Source of the DNA: Methylococcales bacterium
GTDB lineage: Bacteria; Pseudomonadota; Gammaproteobacteria; Methylococcales; Methylomonadaceae
NCBI GenBank assembly: GCA_030753675.1
Contig: JASMBU010000001.1
Span: 1-64,000, forward strand
Reading direction: 5' to 3'
Length of the DNA: 64,000 nucleotides
Every line of letters begins with the position of its first letter. Position 1 is the first letter of the stretch. The position numbers and the translations under genes are program-made. Shown in pieces: positions 36,202 to 46,048 of this stretch. The notes beneath the pieces are model-generated. The model did not search any database and was not told the origin of the DNA. It worked only from the letters and a program-made list of their open reading frames with translations.

Positions 36202-38913
36202 TTAATGTGCCTCGTCCCAATTCTGACCAAACCCGACATCAACAACCAAAGGAATGGCCAAGTCAGCCGCTGAGCTCATTAATAACTGGATAGATTTCAT
36301 ATGCTCTTTTCTCGCTATTTCCGGCACCTCAAAAACCAACTCATCATGAACTTGCATGATCATTTTAACGTCCGGTTGTTCCTGTGTTATCCATCGGTCA
36401 ACATTAATCATTGCTTTTTTAATGATATCTGCTGCTGTTCCTTGCATCGGTGCATTAATCGCGGTTCGTTCTGCATATTGTCGGCGTGCGGCATTACGTG
36501 AATTGATTTCTGGCAAATACAAACGACGACCAAATAGCGTTTCAACATAGCCTTGCTGGCCTGCTAATTTTCGAATCGTATTCATATAATCTTTAACACC
36601 TGGATAACGTGAAAAATATAATTCAATATAAGATTGCGCCTCGCCGATAGAAACCCCCAATTGCCGAGCCAATCCAAAGCTGGACATTCCATAAATTAGC
36701 CCAAAATTAATAGCCTTAGCAGAACGTCTTAAATCTAAAGTCACTTGGCTTAGGTCCACACCAAAAACCTCTGCGGCAGTCATTTTATGGATATCTTCAC
36801 CGGCACCAAAAGCGGCCAATAAACCTTTATCGGCAGACAAGTGCGCCATAATACGTAATTCAATTTGAGAATAATCCGCCGCCACCAAACAAAAACCATC
36901 CGGAGCAATGAAAGCCTCCCTGATTTTACGCCCTTGCTCACTCCGTACAGGAATATTTTGAAGATTAGGTTCTGTTGAAGATAACCGCCCAGTAGCCGTA
37001 ACTGCTTGATGATACGATGTATGTACACGCCCTGTTTTTATTTGCACTAATTGCGGTAATTTATCGGTATAGGTCGACTTTAGTTTACTTAATTGCCGAT
37101 AATCCAAAATTATTTTAGGTAATGAATAATCTAAGGCCAGCTCTTGTAAAACTGACTCTGCTGTCGACGGCTGTCCTTTTGGCGTTTTCTTAAGTATGGG
37201 CAAATGCAACTGATCATATAAAATTTCTTGAATTTGCTTCGGCGAACTTAAATTAAAAGCCTTTCCAGCCGCTTCATGCGCCTTTAACTCCAGCCCAATG
37301 ATTTGATTAGCTAGCGCCATACTCTGTTGATTTAACATCGAATGATCTAATAAAACACCGTTGCGCTCAATACGCATTAAAACGTTAATTAAGGGTCGCT
37401 CAACAGCCTCGTACAACCAACGCATTGCATCCAGTGACTTCAACATGGGCCACAATTTTTGGTGTAACTGTAAGGTTACATCCGCATCTTCTGCCGCATA
37501 AGGCGCGGCCTGTTTAATGGCAACATCCTGAAATGAGATTTGCTTAGCCCCCTTGCCTGCAACATCTTCATAATGAATCGTCTCCCGCCCCAAATAATAC
37601 TTCGCCAAAGAATCCATATCATGACGCGTTACGGTACTATTCAACACATAAGACTGCAGCATCGTATCATGCGCAATACCTTGTAACTGAATCCCATAAT
37701 TAGCCAGCACATGGGCATCATATTTTAAATTCTGGCCAATCTTCTTTTTTTCTGAATCTTCCAATAATGGTTTTAAGCGCGCTAAAACAATATCCCGTGC
37801 TAATTGTTGTGGTGCATCGGGGTCATTATGCGCAACAGGAAGGTAAGCCGCTTGAATCGAATCAATGGCAAATGAAACCCCGACAATTTCAGCTTGTAGA
37901 TAATTCAAGCTCGTTGTTTCCGTATCAAATGAAAATAAAGACGCTGTCGCCAACTGCTTCAACCAATAATCAAAACGCTGATTTGTATAAATGGTTTCGT
38001 AGTCAATGACGTTTTTTTCCTGCTCAGACAACAGGGCTTCTGACCCCGCTTGTTCCGTTAATTTCTTACTCCAAGAAACAAACCCCAAATCAGAAACCAA
38101 TGATTGTAATGTCGTCTTATCTAGTGACTTTAACTTTAAATCTTCCATCGTATAAGGCAATGACAAATCACACTTTATTGTTGTCAGTGTTTTAGACAAC
38201 GGCAATTGATCCAAACTTGCACGTAAATTTTCGCCCACCTTACCTTTAATTGATTCCGCTGATGCCATGACTTGCTCTAAAGTCTGAAACTCGTTCAGCC
38301 ACTTTGCCGCTGTTTTAGGTCCTACCTTAGGAATGCCAGGTATATTATCAACCGTGTCACCCATCAAAGCGAGGTAATCAATAATTTGCTCGGGTAACAC
38401 GCCAAATTTATCCACAACACCCTGAACATCCATAACCTTGTCCATCATAGTGTTAACTAAACTCACTTGTTCATTCACCAATTGCGCCATATCCTTATCA
38501 CCCGTAGAAATAACGACCTGAAACCCTTGCGCTTGCGCTAAATGCGTTAACGTACCAATAACGTCATCGGCTTCCACATCCGATTCAATAATAAGAGGAA
38601 AACCCATGGCCCGAATAACTTCAAACAAAGGCTCAATCTGAACCTTAAGTTCTGTTGGCATTGGCGGTCTGTTGGCTTTATAGTCACTGTATAATTGATG
38701 CCTAAATGTTTTCCCTGGGGCATCGAAAACAACAACGAGGTAAGGGCTATCCTCACTGGCTAATAAACGTTTCAGCATATTAGTCACCCCATAAATTGCA
38801 TTGGTCGGCTGACCCTGATCATTACTTAATGGCGGAACCGCATGAAAAGCTCTAAATAAAAAAGAAGACCCGTCAACCAGTACCAAGCGATTCCCTGCAT
38901 TACTTTCCATCAT
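36202..38913 (-). CDS. polA: DNA polymerase I
   Basis: 903 residues with all three activities. The 5' nuclease domain (LVLVDGSSFLFRAFHA, DVEADDVIGTL, STGDKDMAQLV) is followed by the 3'-5' exonuclease with intact FDTETTSL, NLKYDAHVL and YAAEDADVT, and then the polymerase with VAADYSQIELRIMAHLS, RRSAKAINFGLIYGMSSFGLA and MQVHDELVFEV. ATG at 38913 or 38910. The torD-like gene overlaps its start by 14 bases, so polA is the last gene of a leftward transcription unit with Fe-S and chaperone genes. Confidence 0.96.
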   Translation of the reverse strand: MMESNAGNRLVLVDGSSFLFRAFHAVPPLSNDQGQPTNAIYGVTNMLKRLLASEDSPYLVVVFDAPGKTFRHQLYSDYKANRPPMPTELKVQIEPLFEVIRAMGFPLIIESDVEADDVIGTLTHLAQAQGFQVVISTGDKDMAQLVNEQVSLVNTMMDKVMDVQGVVDKFGVLPEQIIDYLALMGDTVDNIPGIPKVGPKTAAKWLNEFQTLEQVMASAESIKGKVGENLRASLDQLPLSKTLTTIKCDLSLPYTMEDLKLKSLDKTTLQSLVSDLGFVSWSKKLTEQAGSEALLSEQEKNVIDYETIYTNQRFDYWLKQLATASLFSFDTETTSLNYLQAEIVGVSFAIDSIQAAYLPVAHNDPDAPQQLARDIVLARLKPLLEDSEKKKIGQNLKYDAHVLANYGIQLQGIAHDTMLQSYVLNSTVTRHDMDSLAKYYLGRETIHYEDVAGKGAKQISFQDVAIKQAAPYAAEDADVTLQLHQKLWPMLKSLDAMRWLYEAVERPLINVLMRIERNGVLLDHSMLNQQSMALANQIIGLELKAHEAAGKAFNLSSPKQIQEILYDQLHLPILKKTPKGQPSTAESVLQELALDYSLPKIILDYRQLSKLKSTYTDKLPQLVQIKTGRVHTSYHQAVTATGRLSSTEPNLQNIPVRSEQGRKIREAFIAPDGFCLVAADYSQIELRIMAHLSADKGLLAAFGAGEDIHKMTAAEVFGVDLSQVTLDLRRSAKAINFGLIYGMSSFGLARQLGVSIGEAQSYIELYFSRYPGVKDYMNTIRKLAGQQGYVETLFGRRLYLPEINSRNAARRQYAERTAINAPMQGTAADIIKKAMINVDRWITQEQPDVKMIMQVHDELVFEVPEIARKEHMKSIQLLMSSAADLAIPLVVDVGFGQNWDEAH

Positions 38914-39496
38914 TACTCATACCCATAAAAGTTTCTTCAACCTGAAAAAATGCCGTTCCTAATAAAGCAACGGCCTGATAAAAACAAGCCGACGGCGTAT
39001 CATTAATATCCTTAAAAAACTTCGGCATCCAGACATTCAAATGTTTTTGAAAGAAATCGAACTGCTCCTTACGATGCTCTCTTACAAGCAAGGCCATGAC
39101 CTCACACAAAGCTGCCACATGATCCTCAGGTTCATGGCTGTTTGCTTGTCGTGTAAAACCCATAACTTGTAAGTCTTGTCGAAGTACCACTAAAGGCTTA
39201 TCCATTAAAAAACCACTCTGATAGTAACAGCCATAAGGCATTAACTCTCCCCGTGCCACCCCAATAAATAATTGTTGAAACTCTGCACTAATCACCGCTA
39301 CGTCCATCGCTCTAGCCACATCAAATAATCGCACCCAAGCCATTGAAATAGATGTTTTCTTCACCGTAGACTGCTCGCTGATTGACCCCAATAATGCTAA
39401 TGTTTGCATATTAGGTTCTGCAACAAACAAGTGCGCTAATAAACTATAAGTATTAGCCCGTAACTGATGCGCCATATGTTCTTCATCGACTACCAT
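38900..39496 (-). CDS. TorD-family molybdoenzyme maturation chaperone
   Basis: 198 residues, helical. It has the TorD-like pattern HQLRANTYSLLAHLF near the start, a middle ELMPYGCYYQSGFLMDKPLVVLRQDLQVMGF, and HEPEDHVAALCEVMALL, the family EPxDH signature. Such chaperones bind the twin-arginine signal or apo-form of molybdoenzymes, here probably a formate dehydrogenase given the neighbours. Start taken at the ATG at 39496, five bases after the ferredoxin gene stop; a TTG at 39529 would extend it. Confidence 0.85.
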   Translation of the reverse strand: MVVDEEHMAHQLRANTYSLLAHLFVAEPNMQTLALLGSISEQSTVKKTSISMAWVRLFDVARAMDVAVISAEFQQLFIGVARGELMPYGCYYQSGFLMDKPLVVLRQDLQVMGFTRQANSHEPEDHVAALCEVMALLVREHRKEQFDFFQKHLNVWMPKFFKDINDTPSACFYQAVALLGTAFFQVEETFMGMSNDGK

Positions 39497-39501
39497 TATC
39501 T

Positions 39502-41034
39502 TTAACCAAATTGACTCTTTATTCGACAATCCTCACACATTTCCAATCGCTTCATTGCATTGCCTTGAAACATAGGATGTTCAGATAATTTCTCTTTCAT
39601 AATTACAATCATTTTTTCTGTTGCAAATGGCTTTTGACAATCAATACAATGAAACGCGGACTCCTCATGTAGGCGCCGAGAGCTACGCGCTTCAATGTCC
39701 TTATAAATATACCGTGCATTTAATTCAATAGCCTGCTCAGGACACGTTGAAACACACTGGTTACATTGCAAGCACAACGATTCAATGAAATTTAATTGTG
39801 GACTGCTTTGTCCGGATTGCAGTGCGCCTGATGGGCAAGAGGAAACACAAGACAAACACAACGTACATAAGTCACGAGCTACCCGCACTTCACCCCAAGC
39901 CGCATTAGCCAATAATTCGACTTGATTAGGTTGTTGACTCCCATTTTGATATAAGTGATCTACAGCCAAGCGAAAAACAGTTCGCTTATCGTTATCGCCA
40001 GCAAAAGTCGCCGGCAAAAACGTTAATAATTCAGTTTTCGTCTCTTGAACGCCTATGCCTTCAGAGCGATACAACAATGTTTCAGAAAAACCCATACCCT
40101 TTAAAATCATATGCGTTACTTTCAATGCTTCATTCAAGGTCTGTTCACTTCTGGGTAACAACGGCACAGCATTATAAAGAACAACCTGCGAAGCCCCAAA
40201 AGCCAATGCTGACAACCAAACTTCAGAGCCCACTGAGGTCAATGATTCTAAAGGATAAACTAAATATTCATGTAAATCTGAATGTAAAACACCCTTATCT
40301 TCTATACTACAAAACAAAACAATTGGCCGAACACCTCCCGCTAAAAAAAATGCTTTTAACATTGCCCGTAAACGATTCAGTATTTCTTGCTGAGTGGGAT
40401 ACTGGTAATTCATGGCACCGGACGGACAAACAACGGAACAATCGCCACATCCTTGGCATAAATAGGGATTGACTACAATTTCATAATTAACTGACGTAAT
40501 TGCATCTGTGCTGCAAATATCTATACATTGCCGGCACCCCTCTATCTTATTTCGACTATGTGCGCATTTTTCTTTTAAATAGGAAAAATACTTTGGCTTA
40601 TCAAACACACCGACAAGATCATTTAATGACTCAACAACCGATGGCAGTTCTTTGAGTTCATTCACATGAAAATAACCAATCGGACTTAAGGTTGATTGAA
40701 AACTTCTTTCTTGGCGTAAATCCAAAATCAAATCAAATGGCGTTGTTACGCCGGCAACTGTAAACGCACCCAAATACCCAGACCATTGAATCTCAACAAC
40801 CGCCTCTATCAAGCTTACTGCTCCACCCAACCGGGCCTGTTCTTGCGGAGAAAAACGCCCAACACATAAAACGGATACTGAGAACACCTTTAATAATGGC
40901 AATACCTCAAGAACGTGTGTGGCCGAACCGATAACCAATAACTTCCCTTCAGATTCAAACGATACATAAGATACCGCTTCTACAGAAAATTTCTCAAAGA
41001 CCTGTTGCGCTAATTCAACCGGATTGTTGGTCAT
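39502..41034 (-). CDS. Multi-cluster 4Fe-4S ferredoxin-type protein (formate dehydrogenase-associated)
   Basis: 510 residues. An N-terminal part without cysteines is followed by two 4Fe-4S motifs (CRQCIDIC and CQGCGDCSVVCPSGAM), a HdrA/HycB-unlike central domain, then two more (CTLCLSCVSSCPSGAL and CLQCNQCVSTCPEQAI), and a C-terminal CIDC...CEDC pair like a zinc ribbon. Proteins of this layout lie beside DUF3306 and TorD-like genes in formate dehydrogenase loci. The ATG at 41034 (MTNNPVELAQQ) has a GAGAAGAAG ribosome site and overlaps the DUF3306 gene by 20 bases. Confidence 0.85.
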   Translation of the reverse strand: MTNNPVELAQQVFEKFSVEAVSYVSFESEGKLLVIGSATHVLEVLPLLKVFSVSVLCVGRFSPQEQARLGGAVSLIEAVVEIQWSGYLGAFTVAGVTTPFDLILDLRQERSFQSTLSPIGYFHVNELKELPSVVESLNDLVGVFDKPKYFSYLKEKCAHSRNKIEGCRQCIDICSTDAITSVNYEIVVNPYLCQGCGDCSVVCPSGAMNYQYPTQQEILNRLRAMLKAFFLAGGVRPIVLFCSIEDKGVLHSDLHEYLVYPLESLTSVGSEVWLSALAFGASQVVLYNAVPLLPRSEQTLNEALKVTHMILKGMGFSETLLYRSEGIGVQETKTELLTFLPATFAGDNDKRTVFRLAVDHLYQNGSQQPNQVELLANAAWGEVRVARDLCTLCLSCVSSCPSGALQSGQSSPQLNFIESLCLQCNQCVSTCPEQAIELNARYIYKDIEARSSRRLHEESAFHCIDCQKPFATEKMIVIMKEKLSEHPMFQGNAMKRLEMCEDCRIKSQFG

Positions 41035-41386
41035 CTTCTTCTCTTGCTTGATTAAGACCTTGATCCTGCCATTTATTTTCATTTTCACACACCACGGCGT
41101 CAGAATTCTCTCGTGGCAGCAAAACTTCATTCAGCATTCTTTTTTTCATTTCATGGGTGATAATAGCCCCCCGCGACTCAAAAAAAGTATAATCCTCATC
41201 GTATTCATTTAATCCATCAAGAATAGAAAATTCTTTCTTTTGTAACACTTGTTTAAGAACAACTTCTATTAGCTCTTCTTTATTCGAGGGCTCATCTTCA
41301 GACCACAAATCTTGAGGCTGTCTTAATTTTGATTGATCTGATGACCTGAGTTTCCCTGACCAGAAATAACGTAAATATTGAATCAT
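41015..41386 (-). CDS. DUF3306 protein
   Basis: 123 residues. The start (YLRYFWSGKLRSSD) and the centre (ILDGLNEYDEDYTFFESRG) match the DUF3306 pattern of a short basic FLxRWSRRK-like start and a GLDDYDEDYT core. DUF3306 genes occur in formate dehydrogenase gene clusters; the function is not known. The usual partner DUF3305 and the dehydrogenase genes are not in this window. First gene of the leftward unit that ends with polA. Confidence 0.8.
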   Translation of the reverse strand: MIQYLRYFWSGKLRSSDQSKLRQPQDLWSEDEPSNKEELIEVVLKQVLQKKEFSILDGLNEYDEDYTFFESRGAIITHEMKKRMLNEVLLPRENSDAVVCENENKWQDQGLNQAREEDDQQSG

Positions 41387-41569
41387 ACTTTTACGATACT
41401 AAAATATAAAAGTATTATTAAACAACAAAACAAAGTCCTCAAGCAATGTCCGAGCCTCTCAATATTAAAACAAAATTACCTCCGATCAAGAACCAACTAT
41501 AGTTTAAGCGTCACTACGATAAATTTTCTTCGTAGTATTTTAATACCTTAATATTTAAGGAGCTTAAAC

Positions 41570-41842
41570 ATGATTAAATATTTTTTTTGCTACTATTTTT
41601 TTCAATCACACTACATGCAGAACCGATAAACATAAATACATCCAATGCAACTGAAATCGCCAATGCTCTAAATAGTATCGGATTAAAAAAACTAACGCTA
41701 TTATTGATTTACGAGAAAAAAAGGTCCTTTTTCATCCCTTAATGAATTAACTCAAGTTAAAGGTATTGGCCCAAAAATACTGGACAAAATCAACATAATA
41801 TTAATTTTTCCAATCTCTAAAGCGCTGAATTATCTTTCTTGA
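41570..41842 (+). pseudogene. comEA-like helix-hairpin-helix protein gene with three frameshifts
   Basis: An AAGGA ribosome site precedes the ATG at 41570. Reading across three frames gives a short signal peptide (MIKYFF / LLLFFSITLHAEP), then ININTSNATEIANAL, NAIIDLREKKGPFSSLNELTQVKGIGPKILDKI and a stop at 41840. That is the ComEA layout: signal, then an INxNTA motif and a double helix-hairpin-helix. Each shift is a one-base loss in a homopolymer: T8 at 41581, A7 at about 41685-41691, A7 at about 41716-41722. ComEA binds incoming DNA during transformation. As written it is broken; base-call errors are an alternative. Confidence 0.75.
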
Positions 41843-41870
41843 ACAAATACTTTCTATTGATCATAAAAAA

Positions 41871-41898
41871 ACCCTATTACTGGAATCAGTAATAGGGT
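41871..41898 (-). terminator. Rho-independent terminator of the 48-residue membrane protein gene
   Basis: Perfect 12-base stem (ACCCTATTACTG / CAGTAATAGGGT) with a GAAT/ATTC loop. On the minus strand six T follow directly (41870-41865). It also stands about 30 bases after the comEA remnant on the plus strand, where it has no T-run. Confidence 0.85.
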
Positions 41899-41967
41899 CA
41901 AAAGGGCATATTAATAATCTCTTTTTGGAGGGAGGGAATTACCAATACTTAAACAACTTGTAAAATC

Positions 41968-42114
41968 TTAAACCACTTTTCTTCGTGCTAACAAAGCCAT
42001 TAAACTACTGCTTACAAACAAAACCATCGAGAAGGCATACTGCCCTGACATAAAACTACAAAGCCCAAAAACAAATACTGCTGCAATTACAAAATCTTTT
42101 CTTAAATCAGACAC
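41968..42114 (-). CDS. Small hydrophobic membrane protein (48 residues)
   Basis: A GTG-started frame with GAGGA seven bases before the start. The product begins MSDLRKDFVIAAVFVFG, has two hydrophobic stretches (about 8-22 and 27-43) split by MSGQYAF, and ends LLARRKVV, so an inner-membrane hairpin with a basic tail is likely. A strong terminator about 70 bases downstream on the same strand supports a real gene. I do not recognise a family. Confidence 0.6.
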   Translation of the reverse strand: MSDLRKDFVIAAVFVFGLCSFMSGQYAFSMVLFVSSSLMALLARRKVV

Positions 42115-42268
42115 AACAAATCCTCTATAAAATCATTAAATTAAAAAATCACTACAAAACAATTATTTAGCGTCCTTGTAGTGTTGATGGTGATCATTAT
42201 ACAATGCTCCATATAAATAACAATTACCTAAATTATTAATTAATTATTTCTTATAAGGAAACTATTGG

Positions 42269-43162
42269 GTGGATAAATTAACCAGTATGAATGTTTTTGT
42301 CCGCGTGGCACACAACGGTAGTTTTGTCGGCGGCGCTCGTGACCTATCCATTTCTAGAGCCATGACAACCAAACACATCATGGATTTAGAAAAAAAACTC
42401 GGCGTACGTTTATTTAATAGAACAACCCGACAGTTAAGCCTCACTGAAATTGGCTCCGCTTACCTTGACCGCTGCCAACAAGTATTATCCGATATCAATG
42501 AAATGGAGGCCTCTGTTTCCCATATGCATACCGAACCGCAAGGCACACTCCGCCTCAGTGCACCAACCTTTTTCGGAACCTCATATATAACCCCTGCATT
42601 ATCTGAATTTATTGAATTACACCCAAAGTTAGACATTGACCTTATTTTACAAAGTAACCCCAGCAACTTAATTGATAGCGGTATTGATATCGCTATTTTT
42701 CTCGGCGCACTGGAAAACAGCAATTTTATTGCCCGTAAACTGGCAAGCTATGATCTTGTTGTATGTGGCTCACCCCGCTATTTTAAAAAACGAGGGGTAC
42801 CCCAAGAACCCCATGACCTTAAAGAACACAATTGCCTAATAAACTTAGCCATGCCTCCCTATGAACAATGGAAATTTCATCAAGGTCAGAGTAAAATATC
42901 TATAAAAGCATCCGGAAATTTCCAAGCCAATATTGCCGACCCTATTCGCATTGCCTCCATCCAAGGTGCCGGCATCGTTATGCTTCCCAATTATATGGTT
43001 AACGACGATATAAAAAAGGGACGACTGCAAGCCATTCTGACTCATTATTCACTGCCCCCACTAGAAGTTAATGCCGTTTATCCTCATCGTAAATATTTAT
43101 CCGCCAAAGTCAGTGATTTCTTAATCTTTTTACAAGAATGGTTAACGTCACCCGGGGCCTAA
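42269..43162 (+). CDS. LysR-family transcriptional regulator
   Basis: 297 residues. The winged helix-turn-helix is at residues 3-62 (FVRVAHNGSFVGGARDLSISRAMTTKHIMDLEKKLGVRLFNRTTRQLSLT, shown in part), and a periplasmic-binding-protein-like effector domain follows. The start is GTG at 42269 with AAGGA upstream; an ATG at 42287 is possible. The effector and targets are unknown. The methyltransferase gene follows four bases later, so the two may be one unit. Confidence 0.9.
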   Translation: MDKLTSMNVFVRVAHNGSFVGGARDLSISRAMTTKHIMDLEKKLGVRLFNRTTRQLSLTEIGSAYLDRCQQVLSDINEMEASVSHMHTEPQGTLRLSAPTFFGTSYITPALSEFIELHPKLDIDLILQSNPSNLIDSGIDIAIFLGALENSNFIARKLASYDLVVCGSPRYFKKRGVPQEPHDLKEHNCLINLAMPPYEQWKFHQGQSKISIKASGNFQANIADPIRIASIQGAGIVMLPNYMVNDDIKKGRLQAILTHYSLPPLEVNAVYPHRKYLSAKVSDFLIFLQEWLTSPGA

Positions 43163-43165
43163 ATA

Positions 43166-43744
43166 ATGACTACATCTAATAAAAACAAATGGGATCTACG
43201 CTATCTTCATGCAGATCATGTACAATATCCAGTTGCCGAAATATTAAGTGAAAATGCCTTTTTATTGCCTGAAACAGGTAAGGCATTAGATTTAGCGTGT
43301 GGCATGGGCGCGAATGCCCTTTTTTTAGCCCATCACGGATTGGTAACTGATGCTTGGGATAGCTCAGATGTTGCGATTAAAAAACTAAAAGCGTTTGCTA
43401 ACGGTAAAAAATTACCGCTTACGCCTAAAGTGCTAGACATTAAACCCGTCCATTTAAAGACCGCTTCTTATGATGTCATTGTTATAAGCAAATTCTTAGA
43501 CCGTGATCTCTGTGCGAAGATAACAAATAGCCTTAAACCAGGTGGCTTAATATTTTACCAAACATTCACCCAGGAAAAGACCACCTTACAAGGTCCCAGT
43601 AATCCTGATTTTTTGTTAGCTAAAAAAGAATTACTAGATTTATTTAGTCGCTTGAACGTTGTTTATTACCGTGAAAATGGAAAACTGGGTAATCTTGCCA
43701 AAGGCATTAGAAACCAAGCTCTTTTTATAGGTCAAAAACCATAA
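43166..43744 (+). CDS. SAM-dependent class I methyltransferase (TehB-like)
   Basis: 192 residues. Motif I for S-adenosylmethionine is ALDLACGMGANALFLA (about 39-54), with an acidic motif II region at VTDAWDSSD. Motif IV appears as YDVIVISKFLD and post-motif as LKPGGLIFYQTF. The family includes TehB and thiopurine methyltransferase-like enzymes; no substrate can be named. It sits between the LysR regulator and a rhodanese, only two bases before the latter. Confidence 0.8.
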   Translation: MTTSNKNKWDLRYLHADHVQYPVAEILSENAFLLPETGKALDLACGMGANALFLAHHGLVTDAWDSSDVAIKKLKAFANGKKLPLTPKVLDIKPVHLKTASYDVIVISKFLDRDLCAKITNSLKPGGLIFYQTFTQEKTTLQGPSNPDFLLAKKELLDLFSRLNVVYYRENGKLGNLAKGIRNQALFIGQKP

Positions 43745-43746
43745 TT

Positions 43747-44139
43747 ATGATTATACATAAAAACCCATTAGAAGCATGGGACTTCATGCAAAGTAACCCT
43801 GAAGCTATTCTCATTGACGTGCGTACCAAAATGGAGTTTTCTTTTATTGGTCATCCGATTAATGCTATCCATATCCCATGGAAAGAGGCGCCCGAGTGGC
43901 AATTAAACCCCCATTTTATTGCTACCGCACAACAACATATTAATGATACAAAAACGCCCGTTTTATTACTTTGTCGCAGTGGCGCTCGCTCATTAGCCGC
44001 TGCCAATGCACTTCTAGACAACGGGTACCAAAACTTAATTAACATTAGCGAAGGTTTTGAGGGTGACTTAGATGCTCAAAAACACCGAGGAAATCTAAGC
44101 GGCTGGCGTCACCACAACCTCCCTTGGGAACAAACATAA
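43747..44139 (+). CDS. Rhodanese-like sulfurtransferase
   Basis: 130 residues, one rhodanese domain. DVRTKMEFSFIGHPINAIHIPW is the N-terminal signature and LLCRSGARS holds the catalytic Cys with a six-residue loop. No signal peptide, so cytosolic. It may carry sulfane sulfur; no partner is evident. Last of the LysR-methyltransferase-rhodanese group. Confidence 0.88.
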   Translation: MIIHKNPLEAWDFMQSNPEAILIDVRTKMEFSFIGHPINAIHIPWKEAPEWQLNPHFIATAQQHINDTKTPVLLLCRSGARSLAAANALLDNGYQNLINISEGFEGDLDAQKHRGNLSGWRHHNLPWEQT

Positions 44140-44182
44140 ACCCCTTACCATTCATTTACTCAAAAATTTAGGCCTATAAGAC

Positions 44183-45988
44183 GTGATAGAAAAAATTAGA
44201 AATATTGCCATTATTGCTCATGTCGATCATGGCAAAACCACACTGGTTGACAAACTCCTTCAACAATCCGGTACTTTTGCCAGTCATGAGCATACCGATG
44301 AACGAATGATGGACTCCAATGAACTTGAAAAAGAACGCGGCATTACCATTCTGGCAAAGAACACCGCATTAACATGGAATGATTACCATATCAATATTGT
44401 AGATACCCCGGGCCATGCTGATTTTGGCGGTGAAGTCGAACGCGTACTGTCCATGGTTGATTCTGTTTTACTGTTAGTTGATGCCGTTGACGGTCCCATG
44501 CCTCAAACGCGTTTTGTAACTCAAAAAGCATTTGCGCTTGGACTTAACCCCATTGTTGTAATCAATAAGATTGACCGCCCTGGTGCACGCCCTGATTGGG
44601 TTCTTGATCAAACCTTTGATCTCTTTGACAACTTAGGCGGTACCGATAAGCAACTAGATTTCCCCGTTGTTTATGCTTCAGCATTAAATGGTTACGCCAG
44701 TTTAGAAGATGATGTTCGAGACGGTGATATGACGCCCTTATTTGAAACTATTGTCGACAAAGTCAATCCCCCTACTGTGGATATAAACGCACCCTTTCAG
44801 CTGCAAGTTATTAGTTTAGATTACAACTCTTATGTGGGTGTTATTGGTATTGGGCGCATTCAAAAAGGCACTGTTAAACGCAATATGCCTCTCACACTTG
44901 TCAACAGTGACGGCATAACGCGCAGTGGACGTATGTTAAAAATTTATGGCTTCCATGGGCTTGACCGTATTGAAGTCGAGTCTGCACAAGCCGGTGATAT
45001 TATTGCTTTCTGTGGTATTGAAAAATTACAAATATCAGAAACGCTATGCGACCCTGAAAATGTAGAAGCTTTACCTGCATTATCCATTGATGAGCCAACG
45101 GTCAGCATGACTTTTCAAGTCAACAACTCTCCTTTTGCCGGCAAGGAGGGCAAATTCATAACCACGCGTCAAATTCGTGACCGGTTAGATAAAGAGTTAC
45201 AACACAATGTTGCTTTACGTGTTGAAGCAACAGATGACCCAGACAAATTTAAAGTTTCCGGCCGTGGTGAACTACACTTATCGGTATTAATTGAAAACAT
45301 GCGGCGTGAAGGGTTTGAAATGGGGGTATCCCGCCCAGAAGTAATTATCAAAGAAATTAATGGCATTAAATCTGAACCGTTTGAATATGTCACCATTGAG
45401 GTTGAAGAAGATCACCAAGGTACCATTATGGAAAAACTAGGTGATCGAAAAGGTGACCTTAAAGACATGGTTCCTGATGGCAAAGGCCGTATTCGTTTAG
45501 AATACATTGTCCCATCTCGTGGTTTACTCGGTTTTCAAACTGAGTTTTTAACCGCTACCTCGGGTTCAGGTTTGTTCTATCATGTATTTGACCACTACGG
45601 CCCTGTTAAAGAGGGTGCTGTTGGCTTACGTAACCGTGGCGTCTTAGTTTCAATGGCTAAAGGAAAAGCGGTTGATTATTCATTGTACCCGCTACAAGCT
45701 CGTGGTGAATTATTAGTTATTAATGGCGACGAAATCTACGAAGGGATGCTCGTTGGTATCCATTCTCGCAATAGTGATTTAACAGTAAACCCAACCAAAC
45801 CAAAGCCACTAACCAATGTACGCGCATCGGGAACCGATGAGAGTCTAACCTGTGCACGCATTCAGAAAATGACCTTGGAGCAAGCATTAGAGTTCATTAG
45901 TGATGATGAATTGGTAGAGGTAACGCCTGACTCTATTCGTTTACGCAAAATCTTATTAAAAGAAATTGACCGTAAACGTGCAAAATAA
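44183..45988 (+). CDS. typA: Translational GTPase TypA/BipA
   Basis: 601 residues of the EF-G-like family. G1 [10 protein letters not shown]2 [11 protein letters not shown]3 [16 protein letters not shown]4 NKIDRPGA, followed by beta-barrel, EF-G III/V domains and the TypA-specific C-terminal domain. BipA acts on the 70S ribosome and in large-subunit assembly at low temperature. Start is GTG at 44183. A terminator hairpin follows. Confidence 0.95.
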   Translation: MIEKIRNIAIIAHVDHGKTTLVDKLLQQSGTFASHEHTDERMMDSNELEKERGITILAKNTALTWNDYHINIVDTPGHADFGGEVERVLSMVDSVLLLVDAVDGPMPQTRFVTQKAFALGLNPIVVINKIDRPGARPDWVLDQTFDLFDNLGGTDKQLDFPVVYASALNGYASLEDDVRDGDMTPLFETIVDKVNPPTVDINAPFQLQVISLDYNSYVGVIGIGRIQKGTVKRNMPLTLVNSDGITRSGRMLKIYGFHGLDRIEVESAQAGDIIAFCGIEKLQISETLCDPENVEALPALSIDEPTVSMTFQVNNSPFAGKEGKFITTRQIRDRLDKELQHNVALRVEATDDPDKFKVSGRGELHLSVLIENMRREGFEMGVSRPEVIIKEINGIKSEPFEYVTIEVEEDHQGTIMEKLGDRKGDLKDMVPDGKGRIRLEYIVPSRGLLGFQTEFLTATSGSGLFYHVFDHYGPVKEGAVGLRNRGVLVSMAKGKAVDYSLYPLQARGELLVINGDEIYEGMLVGIHSRNSDLTVNPTKPKPLTNVRASGTDESLTCARIQKMTLEQALEFISDDELVEVTPDSIRLRKILLKEIDRKRAK

Positions 45989-46048
45989 ACTTTTAAAAAG
46001 AGCATATAACTGTTAATTAGCTCAACGACTGAAATTACTCGCCCCGAT

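Noticed and set aside
39497-39529. TTG start for the TorD-like gene giving 11 more residues
   Set aside because: It would overlap the ferredoxin gene by 28 bases, and the ATG at 39496 fits better; GAGG before the TTG leaves some doubt.
41570-41842. Programmed frameshifting in the comEA-like gene
   Set aside because: Three separate shifts in homopolymers, none with a slippery heptamer plus stem; decay or base-call error is simpler.
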